DNA of 64,000 nucleotides from Prosapia bicincta (GCA_036971475.1 JBAIZL010000006.1:9807656-9871655), one strand, 5' to 3'. Shown: positions 14,499-29,212, numbered from the stretch's first letter. Numbers and translations are program-made. Notes: generated by a model from the sequence alone, not told the origin.

Positions 14499-16692
14499 GC
14501 ATGAACTATAGTTCATGGATTTTTTCGATTTCTTCCAAAAATAGAATTCTTATTTTAATAGCCTTAACGATACAGAATTGACCATAGAATTGCATGTTAC
14601 TCGCAGAATTTATCTATTGTATGTGTTATACGAGTAATCATAATATTAAATTTTTACACAAAAAAAAGCATGAACTATAGTTCATGGATTTTTTCGATTT
14701 CTTCCAAAAATAGAATTCTTATTTTAATAGCTTAAACGATACAGAATTGACCATAGAATTGCATGGTACCCGTAGAAATTATCTATTGTATGTGTTATAC
14801 GAGTAATCATAATATTAAATTTTTACACTAAAAAAAGCATGAACTATAGTTCATGGATTTTTTCGATTTCTTCCAAAAATAGAATTCTTATTTTAATAGC
14901 ATAAACGATACAGAATTGACCATAGAATTGCATGGTACTCGCAGAAATTATCTATTGTATGTGTTATACGAGTAATAATAATATTAAATTTTTACACTAA
15001 AAAAAGCATGAACTATAGTTCATGGATTTTTTCGATTTCTTCCAAAAATAGAATTCTTATTTTAATAGCCTTAACGATACAGAATTGACCATAGAATTGC
15101 ATGATACTCGCAGAATTTATCTATTGTATGTGTTATACGAGTAATCATAATATTAAATTTTTACACTAAAAAAAGCATGAACTATAGTTCATGGATTTTT
15201 TCGATTTCTTCCAAAAATAGAATTCTTATTTTAATAGCTTAAACGATACAGAATTGACCATAGAATTGCATGGTACTCGCAGAAATTATCTATTGTATGT
15301 GTTATACGAATAATCATAATATTAAATTTTTACACTAAAAAAAGCATGAACTATAGTTCATGGGTTTTTTCGATTTCTTCCAAAAATAGAATTCTTATTT
15401 TAATAGCATAAACGATACAGAATTGACCATAGAATTGCATGGTACTGGCAGAAATTATCTATTGTATGTGTTATACGAGTAATCATAATATTAAATTTTT
15501 ACACTAAAAAAAGCATGAACTATAGTTTATGGATTTTTTCGATTTCTTCCAAAAATAGAATTCTTGTTTTAATAGCTTAAACGATACAGAATTGACCATA
15601 GAATTGCATGGTACTCGCAGAAATTATCTATTGTATGTGTTATACGAGTAATCATAATATTAAATTTTTACACTAAAAAAAATTTAACTATAGTTCATGG
15701 ATTTTTTCGATTTCTTCCAAAAATAGAATTCTTATTTTAATAGCTTAAACGATACAGAATTGACCATAGAATTGCATGATACTCGCAGAAATTATCTATT
15801 GTATGTGTTATACGAGTAATCATAATATTAAATTTTTACACTAAAAAAAGCATGAACTATAGTTCATGGATTTTTTCGATTTCTTCCAAAAATAGAATTC
15901 TTGTTTTAATAGCTTAAACGATACAGAATTGACCATAGAATTGCATGGTACTCGCCGAAATTATCTATTGTATGTGTTATACGAGTAATCATAATATTAA
16001 ATTTTTACACTAAAAAAAATTTAACTATAGTTCATGGATTTTTTCGATTTCTTCCAAAAATAGAATTCTTATTTTAATAGCTTAAACGATACAGAATTGA
16101 CCATAGAATTGCATGATACTCGCAGAAATTATCTATTGTATGTGTTATACGAGTAATCATAATATTAAATTTTTACACTAAAAAAAGCATGAACTATAGT
16201 TCATGGATTTTTTCGATTTCTTCCAAAATAGAATTCTTATTTTAATAGCCTTAACGATACAGAATTGACCATGGAATTGCATGGTACTCGCAGAATTTAT
16301 CTATTGTATGTGTTATACGAGTAATCATAATAATAAATTTTTACACTAAAAAAAGCATGAACCATAGTTCATGGATTTTTTCGATTTCTTACAAAAATAG
16401 AATTCTTATTTTAATAGCATAAACGATACAGAATTGACCGTAGAATTGCATGGTACTCGCAGAAATTATCTATTGTATGTGTTATACTAGTAATCATAAT
16501 ATTAAATTTTTACACTGAAAAAAGCATGAACTATAGTTCATGGATTTTTTCGATTTCTTCCAAAAATAGAATTCTTATTTTAATAGCATAAACGATACAG
16601 AATTGACCATAGAATTGCATGGTACTCGCAGAAATTATCTATTGTATGTGTTATACGAGTAATCATAATATTAAATTTTTACACTAAAAAAA
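14499..16692 (+). repeat. 13-monomer (2194 bp) higher-order unit, copy B
   Basis: Abuts copy A and ends where the following unit (gcttaaac with gatcagag, 16693 on) no longer matches 14499. A copy-private change, ctcgccgaa near 15954, is visible. The block ends at a ctgaaaaaag-marked unit, as does the 1671-4531 block, so markers have been shuffled through the arm. Confidence 0.9.
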
Positions 16693-19600
16693 GCATGAAC
16701 TATAGTTCATGGATTTTTTCGATTTCTTCCAAAAATAGAATTCTTATTTTAATAGCTTAAACGATACAGAATTGATCAGAGAATTGCATGGTACTCGCAG
16801 AAATTATCTATTGTATGTGTTATACGAGTAATCATAATATTAAATTTTTACACTAAAAAAAGCATGAACTATAGTTCATGGATTTTTTCGATTTCTTCCA
16901 AAAATAGAATTCTTATTTTAATAGCATAAACGATACAGAATTGACCATAGAATTGCATGGTACTCGCAGAAATTATCTATTGTATGTGTTATACGAGTAA
17001 TAATAATATTAAATTTTTACACTAAAAAAAGCATGAACTATAGTTCATGGATTTTTTCGATTTCTTCCAAAAATAGAATTCTTATTTTAATAGCCTTAAC
17101 GATACAGAATTGACCATAGAATTGCATGTTACTCGCAGAATTTATCTATTGTATGTGTTATACGAGTAATCATAATATTAAATTTTTACACAAAAAAAAG
17201 CATGAACTATAGTTCATGGATTTTTTCGATTTCTTCCAAAAATAGAATTCTTATTTTAATAGCTTAAACGATACAGAATTGACCATAGAATTGCATGGTA
17301 CTCGCAGAAATTATCTATTGTATGTGCTTTACGAGTAATCATAATATTAAATTTTTACACTAAAAAAAGCATGAACTATAGTTCATGGATTTTTTCGATT
17401 TCTTCCAAAAATAGAATTCTTATTTTAATAGCTTAAACGATACAGAATTGACCATAGAATTGCATGATACTCGCAGAAATTATCTATTGTATGTGTTATA
17501 CGAGTAATCATAATATTAAATTTTTACACTAAAAAAAGCATGAACTATAGTTCATGGATTTTTTCGATTTCTTCCAAAAATAGAATTCTTATTTTAATAG
17601 CCTTAACGATACAGAATTTACCATAGAATTGCATGGTACTCGCAGAATTTATCTATTGTATGTGTTATACGAGTAATCATAATAATAAATTTTTACACTA
17701 AAAAAAGCATGAACCATAGTTCATGGATTTTTTCGATTTCTTACAAAAATAGAATTCTTATTTTAATAGCATAAACGATACAGAATTGACCATAGAATTG
17801 CATGGTACTCGCAGAAATTATCTATTGTATGTGTTATACGAGTAATCATAATATTAAATTTTTACACTAAAAAAAGCATGAACTATAGTTCATGGGTTTT
17901 TTCGATTTCTTCCAAAAATAGAATTCTTATTTTAATAGCATAAACGATACAGAATTGACCATAGAATTGCATGGTACTCGCAGAAATTATCTATTGTATG
18001 TGTTATACGAGTAATCATAATATTAAATTTTTACACTAAAAAAAGCATGAACTATAGTTCATGGATTTTTTCGATTTCTTCCAAAAATAGAATTCTTATT
18101 TTAATAGCTTAAACGATACAGAATTGATCATAGAATTGCATGGTACTCGCAGAAATTATCTATTGTATGTGTTATACGAGTAATCATAATATTAAATTTT
18201 TACACTAAAAAAAGCATGAACTATAGTTCATGGATTTTTTCGATTTCTTCCAAAAATAGAATTCTTATTTTAATAGCTTAAACGATACAGAATTGACCAT
18301 AGAATTGCATGGTACTCGCAGAATTTATCTATTGTATGTGTTATACGAGTAATCATAATACTAAATTTTGACACTAAAAAAAGCATGAACTATAGTTTAT
18401 GGATTTTTTCGATTTCTTCCAAAAATAGAATTCTTATTTTAATAGCATAAACGATACAGAATTGACCATAGACTTGCATGGTACTCGCAGAAATTATCTA
18501 TTGGATGTGTTATACGAGTAATCATAATATTAAATTTTTACACTAAAAAAAGCATGAACTATAGTTCATGGATTTTTTCGATTTCTTCCAAAAATAGAAT
18601 TCTTATTTTAATAGCTTAAACGATACAGAATTGATCATAGAATTGCATGGTACTCGCAGAAATTATCTATTGTATGTGTTATACGAGTAATCATAATATT
18701 AAATGTTTACACTAAAAAAAGCATGAACTATAGTTCATGGATTTTTTCGATTTCTTCCAAAAATAGAATTCTTATTTTAATAGCATAAACGATACAGAAT
18801 TGACCATAGAATTGCATGGTACTCGCAGAAATTATCTATTGTATGTGTTATACGAGTAATAATAATATTAAATTTTTACACTAAAAAAAGCATTAACTAT
18901 AGTTCATGGATTTTTTCGATTTCTTCCAAAAATAGAATTCTTATTTTAATAGCATAAACGATACAGAATTGACCATAGAATTGCATGGTACTCGCAGAAA
19001 TTATCTATTGTATGTGTTATACGAGTAATCATAATATTAAATTTTTACACTAAAAAAAGCATGAACTATAGTTCATGGATTTTTTCGATTTCTTCCAAAA
19101 ATAGAATTCTTATTTTAATAGCTTAAACGATACAGAATTGACCATAGAATTGCATGGTACTCGCAGAAATTATCTATTGTATGTGTTATACGAGTAATCA
19201 TAATATTAAATTTTTACACTAAAAAAAGCATGAACTATAGTTCATGGGTTTTTTCGATTTCTTCCAAAAATAGAATTCTTATTTTAATAGCATAAACGAT
19301 ACAGAATTGACCATAGAATTGCATGGTACTGGCAGAAATTATCTATTGTATGTGTTATACGAGTAATCATAATATTAAATTTTTACACTAAAAAAAGCAG
19401 GAACTATAGTTCATGGATTTTTTCGATTTCTTCCAAAAATAGAATTCTTATTTTAATAGCATAAACGATACAGAATTGACCATAGAATTGCATGGTACTC
19501 GCAGAAATTATCTATTGTATGTGTTATACGAGTAATAATAATATTAAATTTTTACACTAAAAAAAGCATGAACTATAGTTCATGGATTTTTTCGATTTCT

Positions 19601-19734
19601 TCCAAAAATAGAATTCTTATTTTAATAGCATAAACGATACAGAATTGACCATAGAATTGCATGGTACTCGCAGAAATTATCTATTGTATGTGTTATACGA
19701 GTAATCATAATATTAAATTTTTACACTGAAAAAA

Positions 19735-20748
19735 GCATGAACTATAGTTCATGGGTTTTTTCGATTTCTTCCAAAAATAGAATTCTTATTTTAATAGCAT
19801 AAACGATACAGAATTGACCATAGAATTGCATGGTACTCGCAGAAATTATCTATTGTATGTGTTATACGAGTAATCATAATATTAAATTTTTACACTAAAA
19901 AAAGCATGAACTATAGTTCATGGATTTTTTCGATTTCTTCCAAAAATAGAATTCTTATTTTAATAGCTTAAACGATACAGAATTGATCATAGAATTGCAT
20001 GGTACTCGCAGAAATTATCTATTGTATGTGTTATACGAGTAATCATAATATTAAATTTTTACACTAAAAAAAGCATGAACTATAGTTCATGGATTTTTTC
20101 GATTTCTTCTAAAAATAGAATTCTTATTTTAATAGCATAAACGATACAGAATTGACCATAGAATTGCATGGTACTCGCAGAAATTATCTATTGTATGTGT
20201 TATACGAGTAATAATAATATTAAATTTTTACACTAAAAAAAGCATGAACTATAGTTCATGGGTTTTTTCGATTTCTTCCAAAAATAGAATTCTTATTTTA
20301 ATAGCATAAACGATACAGAATTGACCATAGAATTGCATGGTACTCGCAGAAATTATCTATTGTATGTGTTATACGAGTAATCATAATATTAAATTTTTAC
20401 ACTAAAAAAAGCATGAACTATAGTTCATGGATTTTTTCGATTTCTTCCAAAAATAGAATTCTTATTTTAATAGCTTAAACGATACAGAATTGATCATAGA
20501 ATTGCATGGTACTCGCAGAAATTATCTATTGTATGTGTTATACGAGTAATCATAATATTAAATTTTTACACTAAAAAAAGCATGAACTATAGTTCATGGA
20601 TTTTTTCGATTTCTTCTAAAAATAGAATTCTTATTTTAATAGCATAAACGATACAGAATTGACCATAGAATTGCATGGTACTCGCAGAAATTATCTATTG
20701 TATGTGTTATACGAGTAATAATAATATTAAATTTTTACACTAAAAAAA
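19735..20748 (+). repeat. Three-monomer (507 bp) tandem duplication
   Basis: Units 19735-20241 and 20242-20748 each contain, in order, a catgggtttttt/gcataaac monomer, a gcttaaac/gatcatag monomer and a monomer with cttctaaaaatag and taataata. The cttctaaaaa change is seen only here, so this duplication is local and recent. Confidence 0.88.
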
Positions 20749-21059
20749 GCATGAACTATAGTTCATGGATTTTTTCGATTTCTTCCAAAAATAGAATTCT
20801 TATTTTAATAGCCTTAACGATACAGAATTGACCATAGAATTGCATGTTACTCGCAGAATTTATCTATTGTATGTGTTATACGAGTAATCATAATATTAAA
20901 TTTTTACACTAAAAAAAGCATGAACTATAGTTCATGGATTTTTTCGATTTCTTCCAAAAATAGAATTCTTATTTTAATAGCTTAAACGATACAGAATTGA
21001 CCATAGAATTGCATGGTACTCGCAGAAATTATCTATTGTATGTGCTTTACGAGTAACCA

Positions 21060-22130
21060 TAATATTAAATTTTTACACTAAAAAAAGCATGAACTATAGT
21101 TCATGGATTTTTTCGATTTCTTCCAAAAATAGAATTCTTATTTTAATAGCATAAACAATACACAATTGACCATAGAATTGCATGGTACTCGCAGAAATTA
21201 TCTATTGTATGTGTTATACGAGTAATCATAATATTAAATTTTTACACTAAAAACAGCATGAACTATAGTTCATGGATTTTTTCGTTTTCTTACAAAAATA
21301 GAATTACTATTTTATAAGCTTAAACGATACAGAATTGACCATAGAATTGCATGGTAATCGCAGAAATTATATATTGTATGTGTTATACGAGTAATAATAA
21401 TATTAAATTTTTACACTAAAAAAAGCATGAACTATAGTTCATGGTTTTTCGATTTCTTCCAAAAATAGAATTCTTATTTTAATAGCTTAAACGATACAGA
21501 ATTGACCATAGAATTGCATGGTACTCGCAGAATTTGTCTATTGTATGTGTTATACGAGTAATCATAATATTAAATTTTTACACTAAAAAAAGCATGAACT
21601 ATAGTTCATGGATTTTTTCGATTTCTTCCAGAAATAGAATTCTTATTTTAATAGCTTAAACGATACAGAATTGACCATAGAATTGCATGGTACTCGCAGA
21701 AATTATCTATTGTATGTGTTATACGAGTAATCATAATACTAAATTTTTACACTAAAAAAAGCATGAACTATAGTTTATGGATTTTTTCGATTTCTTCCAA
21801 AAATAGAATTCTTATTTTAATAGCATAAACGATACAGAATTGACCATAGACTTGCATGGTACTCGCAGAAATTATCTATTGGATGTGTTATACGAGTAAT
21901 CATAATATTAAATTTTTACACTAAAAAAAGCATGAACTATAGTTCATGGATTTTTTCGATTTCTTCCAAAAATATAAGTTCTATTTTAATAGCCTAAACG
22001 ATACAGAATTGACCATAGAATTGCATGGTACTCGCAGACATTATCTATTGTATGTGTTATACGAGTAATCATAATATTAAATTTTTACACTAAAAAAAGC
22101 ATGAACTATATTTCATGGATTTTTTCGATT
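21060..22130 (+). repeat. Divergent-monomer block, copy A of a 2535 bp-offset duplication
   Basis: A run of unusual monomers: gcataaacaatacacaatt, ttttttcgttttcttac with tataagctt and ggtaatcgcag, a shortened catggtttttcg, gaatttgtc, catagacttgc with attggatgtg, and a monomer in which tagaattc is changed to tataagttct (EcoRI site lost). The same run recurs 2535 bp (15 monomers) later. It is the most diverged part of the left arm. Confidence 0.87.
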
Positions 22131-22945
22131 TCTTCCAAAAATAGAATTCTTATTTTATTAGCTTAAACGATACAGAATGGACCATAGAATTGCATGGTAC
22201 TCGCTGAAATTATCTATTGTATGTGTTATACGAGTAATCATAATATTAAATTTTTACACTAAAAAAAGCATGAACTATAGTTCATGGATTTTTTCCATTT
22301 CTTCCACAAATAGAATTCCTATTTTAATAGCTTAAACGATACAGAATTGACCATAGAATTGCATGGTACTCGCAGAAATTATCTATTGTATGTGTTATAC
22401 GAGTAATCATAATATTAAATTTTTACACTAAAAAAAGCATGAACTATATAGTTCATGGATTTTTTCGATTTCTTCCAAAAATAGAATTCTTATTTTAATA
22501 GCCTTAACGATACAGAATTGACCATAGAATTGCATGGTACTCGCAGAATTTATCTATTGTATGTGTTATACGAGTAATCATAATAATAAATTTTTACACT
22601 AAAAAAAGCATGAACCATAGTTCATGGATTTTTTCGATTTCTTACAAAAATAGAATTCTTATTTTAATAGCATAAACGATACAGAATTGACCGTAGAATT
22701 GCATGGTACTCGCAGAAATTATCTATTGTATGTGTTATACGAGTAATCATAATATTAAATTTTTACACTAAAAAAAGCATGAACTATAGTTCATGGATTT
22801 TTTCGATTTCTTCCAAAAATAGAATTCTTATTTTAATAGCATAAACGATACAGAATTGACCATAGAATTGCATGGTACTCGCAGAAATTATCTATTGTAT
22901 GTGTTATACGAGTAATCATAATATTAAATTTTTACACTAAAAAAA

Positions 22946-23790
22946 GCATGAACTATAGTTCATGGATTTTTTCGATTTCTTCCAAAAATTGAATTCTTAT
23001 TTTAATAGCTTAAACGATACAGAATTGATCATAGAATTGCATGGTACTCGCAGAAATTATCTATTGTATGTGCTTTACGAGTAATCATAATATTAAATTT
23101 TTACACTAAAAAAAGCATGAACTATAGTTCATGGATTTTTTCGATTTCTTCCAAAAATAGAATTCTTATTTTAATAGCATAAACAATACACAATTGACCA
23201 TAGAATTGCATGGTACTCGCAGAAATTATCTATTGTATGTGTTATACGAGTAATCATAATATTAAATTTTTACACTAAAAAAAGCATGAACTATAGTTCA
23301 TGGATTTTTTCGATTTCTTCCAAAAATAGAATTCTTATTTTAATAGCATAAACGATACAGAATTGACCATAGAATTGCATGGTACTCGCAGAAATTATCT
23401 ATTGTATGTGTTATACGAGTAATCATAATATTAAATTTTTACACTAAAAAAAGCATGAACTATAGTTCATGGATTTTTTCGATTTCTTCCAAAAATTGAA
23501 TTCTTATTTTAATAGCTTAAACGATACAGAATTGATCATAGAATTGCATGGTACTCGCAGAAATTATCTATTGTATGTGCTTTACGAGTAATCATAATAT
23601 TAAATTTTTACACTAAAAAAAGCATGAACTATAGTTCATGGATTTTTTCGATTTCTTCCAAAAATAGAATTCTTATTTTAATAGCATAAACAATACACAA
23701 TTGACCATAGAATTGCATGGTACTCGCAGAAATTATCTATTGTATGTGTTATACGAGTAATCATAATATTAAATTTTTACACTAAAAACA
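22946..23790 (+). repeat. Two-monomer motif repeated at 507 bp
   Basis: The pair [ccaaaaattgaattc / gatcatag / gtgctttacg] plus [gcataaacaatacacaatt] is at 22946-23283 and again at 23453-23790, separated by one ordinary monomer. The aaaaattg change is found only in these two places. Confidence 0.85.
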
Positions 23791-24665
23791 GCATGAACTA
23801 TAGTTCATGGATTTTTTCGTTTTCTTACAAAAATAGAATTCCTATTTTATAAGCTTAAACGATACAGAATTGACCATAGAATTGCATGGTAATCGCAGAA
23901 ATTATATATTGTATGTGTTATACGAGTAATAATAATATTAAATTTTTACACTAAAAAAAGCATGAACTATAGTTCATGGTTTTTCGATTTCTTCCAAAAA
24001 TAGAATTCTTATTTTAATAGCTTAAACGATACAGAATTGACCATAGAATTGCATGGTACTCGCAGAATTTGTCTATTGTATGTGTTATACGAGTAATCAT
24101 AATATTAAATTTTTACACTAAAAAAAGCATGAACTATAGTTCATGGATTTTTTCGATTTCTTCCAGAAATAGAATTCTTATTTTAATAGCTTAAACGATA
24201 CAGAATTGACCATAGAATTGCATGGTACTCGCAGAAATTATCTATTGTATGTGTTATACGAGTAATCATAATACTAAATTTTTACACTAAAAAAAGCATG
24301 AACTATAGTTTATGGATTTTTTCGATTTCTTCCAAAAATAGAATTCTTATTTTAATAGCATAAACGATACAGAATTGACCATAGACTTGCATGGTACTCG
24401 CAGAAATTATCTATTGGATGTGTTATACGAGTAATCATAATATTAAATTTTTACACTAAAAAAAGCATGAACTATAGTTCATGGATTTTTTCGATTTCTT
24501 CCAAAAATATAAGTTCTATTTTAATAGCCTAAACGATACAGAATTGAGCATAGAATTGCATGGTACTCGCAGAAATTATCTATTGTATGTGTTATACGAG
24601 TAATCATAATATTAAATTTTTACACTAAAAAAAGCATGAACTATATTTCATGGATTTTTTCGATT
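23595..24665 (+). repeat. Divergent-monomer block, copy B
   Basis: Matches 21060-22130 in order and in private variants; the EcoRI-losing tataagttct variant is at 24508 against 21973. A few differences (agaattact versus agaattcct near 21305/23840, gaccat versus gagcat near 22010/24545) show limited divergence after duplication. The 1.46 kb between the copies does not match as a block. Confidence 0.87.
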
Positions 24666-26324
24666 TCTTCCAAAAATAGAATTCCTATTTTAATAGCTTA
24701 AACGATACAGAATTGACCATAGAATTGCATGGTACTCGCAGAAATTATCTATTGTATGTGTTATACGAGTAATCATAATATTAAATTTTTACACTAAAAA
24801 AAGCATGAACTATAGTTCATGGATTTTTTCGATTTCTTCCAAAAATAGAATTCTTATTTTATTAGCTTAAACGATACAGAATTGACCATAGAATTGCATG
24901 GTACTCGCAGAAATTATCTATTGGTTGTGTTATACGAGTAATCAAAATATTAAATTTTTACACTAAAAAAAGCATGAACTATAGTTCATGGATTTTTTCG
25001 ATTTCTTCCACAAATAGAATTCTTATTTTAATAGCATAAACGATACAGAACTGACCATAGAATTGCATGGTACTCGCAGAAATTATCTATTGTATGTGCT
25101 TTACGAGTAATCATAATATTAAATTTTTACACTTAAAAAAGCATGAACTATAGTTCATGGATTTTTTCGATTTCTTCCAAAAATAGAATTCTTATTTTAA
25201 TAGCATAAACAATACACAATTGACCATAGAATTGCATGGTACTCGCAGAATTTGTCTATTGTATGTGTTATACGAGTAATCATAATATTAAATTTTTACA
25301 CTAAAAAAAGCATGAACTATAGTTCATGGATTTTTTCGATTTCTTCCAAAAATAGAATTCCTATTTTAATAGCTTAAACGATACAGAATTGACCATAGAA
25401 TTGCATGGTACTCGCAGAAATTATCTATTGTATGTGTTATACGAGTAATCATAATATTAAATTTTTACACTAAAAAAAGCATGAACTATAGTTCATGGAT
25501 TTTTTCGATTTCTTCCAAAAATAGAATTCTTATTTTAATAGCATAAACGATACACAATTGACCATAGAATTGCATGGTACTCGCAGAATTTGTCTATTGT
25601 ATGTGTTATACGAGTAATCATAATATTAAATTTTTACACTAAAAAAAGCATGAACTATAGTTCATGGATTTTTTCGATTTCTTCCAAAAATAGAATTCCT
25701 ATTTTAATAGCTTAAACGATACAGAATTGACCATAGAATTGCATGGTACTCGCAGATATTATCTATTGTATGTGTTATACGAGTAATCATAATATTAAAT
25801 TTTTACACTAAAAAAAGCATGAACAAGAGTTCATGGATTTTTTCGATTTCTTCCAAAAATAGAATTCTTATTTTAATAGCATAAACGATACAGAATTGAC
25901 CATAGAATTGCATGGTACTCGCAGAAATTATCTATTGTATGTGTTATACGAGTAATCATAATATTAAATTTTTACACTAAAAAAAGCATGAACTATAGTT
26001 CATGCATTTTTTCGATTTCTTCCAGAAATAGAATTCTTATTTTAATAGCCTAAACGATACAGAATTGACCATAGAATTGCATGGTACTCGCAGAAATTAT
26101 CTATTGTATGTGTTATACAAGTAATCATAATACTAAATTTTTACACTAAAAAAAGCATGAACTATAGTTCATGGATTTTTTCGATTTCTTCCAAAAATAG
26201 AATTCTTATTTTAATAGCATAAACGATACAGAATTGACCATAGACTTGCATGGTATTCGCAGAAATTATCTATTGGATGTGTTATACGAGTAATCATAAT
26301 ATTAAATTTTTACACTAATAAAAG

Positions 26325-26351
26325 CATGAACTAATAAACGATGAGTTCATG
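26325..26351 (+). repeat. Palindrome box with 11-nt central insertion, left arm
   Basis: The central AT of the box is replaced by AATAAACGATG, giving 8 bp arms (CATGAACT / AGTTCATG) around an 11-nt loop. Nine bases of the insert, ATAAACGAT, are identical to a segment of the monomer itself (bases 64-72, gcATAAACGATac) in the same orientation, so the insert may be templated. Just upstream the usual cactaaaaaaagc reads cactaataaaagc, a linked substitution. This is the only left-arm copy I found. Confidence 0.88.
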
Positions 26352-27690
26352 GATTTATTCGATTTCTTCCAAAAATAGAATTCTTATTTTAATAGCCTTA
26401 ATGATACAGAATTGACCATAGAATTGCATGGTACTCGCAGAAATTATCTATTGTATGTGTTATACGAGTAATCATAATATTAAATTTTTACACTAAAAAA
26501 AGCATGAACTATAGTTCATGGTTTTTTCGATTTCTTCCAAAAATAGAATTCTTATTTTAATAGCTTAAACGATACAGAATTGACCATAGAATTGCATGGT
26601 ACTCGCAGAAATTATCTATTGTATGTGTTATACGAGTAATCATAATATTAAATTTTTACACTAAAAAAAGCATGAACTATAGTTCATGGATTTTTTCGAT
26701 TTCTTCCAAATATAGAATTCTTATTTTAATAGCATAAACGATACACAATTGACCATAGAATTGCATGGTACTCGCAGAAATTATCTATTGTATGTGTTAT
26801 ACGAGTAATCATAATATTAAATTTTTACACTAAAAAAAGCCTGAACTATAGTCCATGGATTTTTTCGATTTCTTCCAAAAATAGAATTCTTATTTTAATA
26901 GCATAAACGATACAGAATTGACCATAGAATTGCATGGTACTCGCAGAAATTATCTATTAAATGTGTTATACGAGTAATCATAATATTAAATTTTTACACT
27001 AAAAAAAGCATGAACTATAGTTCATGGATTTTTTCGATTTCTTCCAAAAATAGAATTCTTATTTTAATAGCATAAACGATACAGAATTGACCATAGAATT
27101 GCATGGTACTCGCAGAAATTATCTATTGTATGTGTTATACGAGTAATCATAATATTAAATTTTTACACTAAAAAAAAGGCATGAACTATAGTTCATGGAT
27201 TTTTTCGATTTCTTCCAAAAATAGAATTCTTATTTTAATAGCTTAAACGATACAGAATTGACCATAGAATTGCATGGTACTCGCAGAAATTATCTATTAA
27301 ATGTGTTATACGAGTAATCATAATATTAAATTTTTACATTAAAAAAAGCATGAACTAGAGTTCATGGATTTTTTCGATTTCTTCCAAAAATAGAATTCTT
27401 ATTTTAATAGCATAAACGATACAGAATTGACCATAGAATTGCATGGTACTCGCAGAAATTATATATTAAATGTGTTATACGAGTAATCATAATATTAAAT
27501 TTTTACATTAAAAAAAGCATGAACTAGAGTTCATTGATTTTTTCGATTTCTTCCAAAAATAGAATTCTTATTTTAATAGCATAAACGATACAGAATTGAC
27601 CATAGAATTGCATGGTACTCGCAGAAATTATCTATTGTATGTGTTATACGAGTAATCATAATATATAAAATTTTTACACTAAAAAAAAGG

Positions 27691-27704
27691 CATGAACGTT
27701 CATG
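27691..27704. repeat. Palindrome box with n=0 TA units
   Basis: CATGAACGTTCATG: the central TATA of the usual box is missing and the remaining 14 bp are still a perfect palindrome. It is the shortest member of the CATGAAC(TA)nGTTCATG series, and the only n=0 copy I found. Confidence 0.9.
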
Positions 27705-27856
27705 GATTTTTTCGATTTCTTCCAAAAATAGAATTCTTATTTTAATAGCATAAACGATACAGAATTGACCATAGAATTGCATGGTACTCGCAGAAATTAT
27801 CTATTGTATGTGTTATACGAGTAATCATAATATTAAATTTTTATACTAAAAAAAAG

Positions 27857-28534
27857 GCATGAACTATAGTTCATGGATTTTTTCGATTTCTTCCAAAAAT
27901 AGAATTCTTATTTTATTAGCTTAAACGATACAGAATTGACCATAGAATTGCATGGTACTCGCAGAAATTATCTATTGTATGTGTTATACGAGTAATCATA
28001 ATATTAAATTTTTACACTAAAAATAGCATGAACTATATAGTTCATGGATTTTTTCGATTTCTTCCAAAAATAGAATTCTTATTTTAATAGCATAAACGAT
28101 ACAGAATTGACCATAGAATTGCATGGTACTCGCAGAAATTATCTATTAAATGTGTTATACGGGTAATCATATTATTAAATTTTTACACTAAAAAAAGCAT
28201 GAACTATAGTTCATGGATTTTTTCGATTTCTTCCAAAAATAGAATTCTTATTTTAAAAGCTTAAACGATACAGAATTGACCATAGAATTGCATGGTACTC
28301 GCAGAAATTATCTATTGTATGTGTTATACGAGTAATCATAATATTAAATTTTTACACTAAAAAAAGCATGAACTATAGTTCATGGATTTTTTCGATTTCT
28401 TCCAAAAATAGAATTCCTATTTTAATAGCTTAAACGATACTGATTTGACCATAGAATTGCATGGTACTCGCAGAAATTATCTATTGTATGTGTTATACGA
28501 GTAATCATAATATTAAATTTTTACACTAAAAAAA
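27857..28534 (+). repeat. Four-monomer (678 bp) higher-order unit, copy A
   Basis: In order: a ttattagc monomer; an n=3 palindrome monomer with ctattaaatgtg and acgggtaatcatatt; a gcttaaac monomer; and an aattcctatt monomer with gatactgatttg. The same order follows 678 bp later. Confidence 0.88.
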
Positions 28535-29212
28535 GCATGAACTATAGTTCATGGATTTTTTCGATTTCTTCCAAAAATAGAATTCTTATTTTATTAGCGT
28601 AAACGATACAGAATTGACCATAGAATTGCATGGTACTCGCAGAAATTATCTATTGTATGTGTTATACGAGTAATCATAATATTAAATTTTTACACTAAAA
28701 ATAGCATGAACTATATAGTTCATGGATTTTTTCGATTTCTTCCAAAAATAGAATTCTTATTTTAATATCATAAACGATACAGAATTGACCATAGAATTGC
28801 ATGGTACTCGCAGAAATTATCTATTAAATGTGTTATACGGGTAATCATATTATTAAATTTTTACACTAAAAAAAGCATGAACTATAGTTCATGGATTTTT
28901 TCGATTTCTTCCAAAAATAGAATTCTTATTTTAATAGCTTAAACGATACAGAATTGACCATAGAATTGCATGGTACTCGCAGAAATTATCTATTGTATGT
29001 GTTATACGAGTAATCATAATATTAAATTTTTACACTAAAAAAAGCATGAACTATAGTTCATGGATTTTTTCGATTTCTTCCAAAAATAGAATTCCTATTT
29101 TAATAGCTTAAACGATACTGATTTGACCATAGAATTGCATGGTACTCGCAGAAATTATCTATTGTATGTGTTATACGAGTAATCATAATATTAAATTTTT
29201 ACACTAAAAAAA
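28535..29212 (+). repeat. Four-monomer (678 bp) higher-order unit, copy B
   Basis: Repeats all markers of copy A, with small changes such as gcgtaaac and taatatcata. It abuts copy A directly. The surrounding 27-32 kb is rich in left-arm variants that are rare elsewhere: aaaaaaaaggcatg, ctaaaaatagcatg and n=3 or n=4 boxes. Confidence 0.88.

Noticed and set aside
27573..27782. 69-residue open reading frame on the - strand
   Set aside because: It lies wholly in satellite sequence and covers about 1.2 monomers. Its first and last parts are the same monomer segment read in two different frames, because 169 is not a multiple of 3. It exists only because a few stops are lost by variants and a small indel (aatatataaaat near 27660). 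It has no upstream signal, no domain and no conservation in neighbouring monomers.
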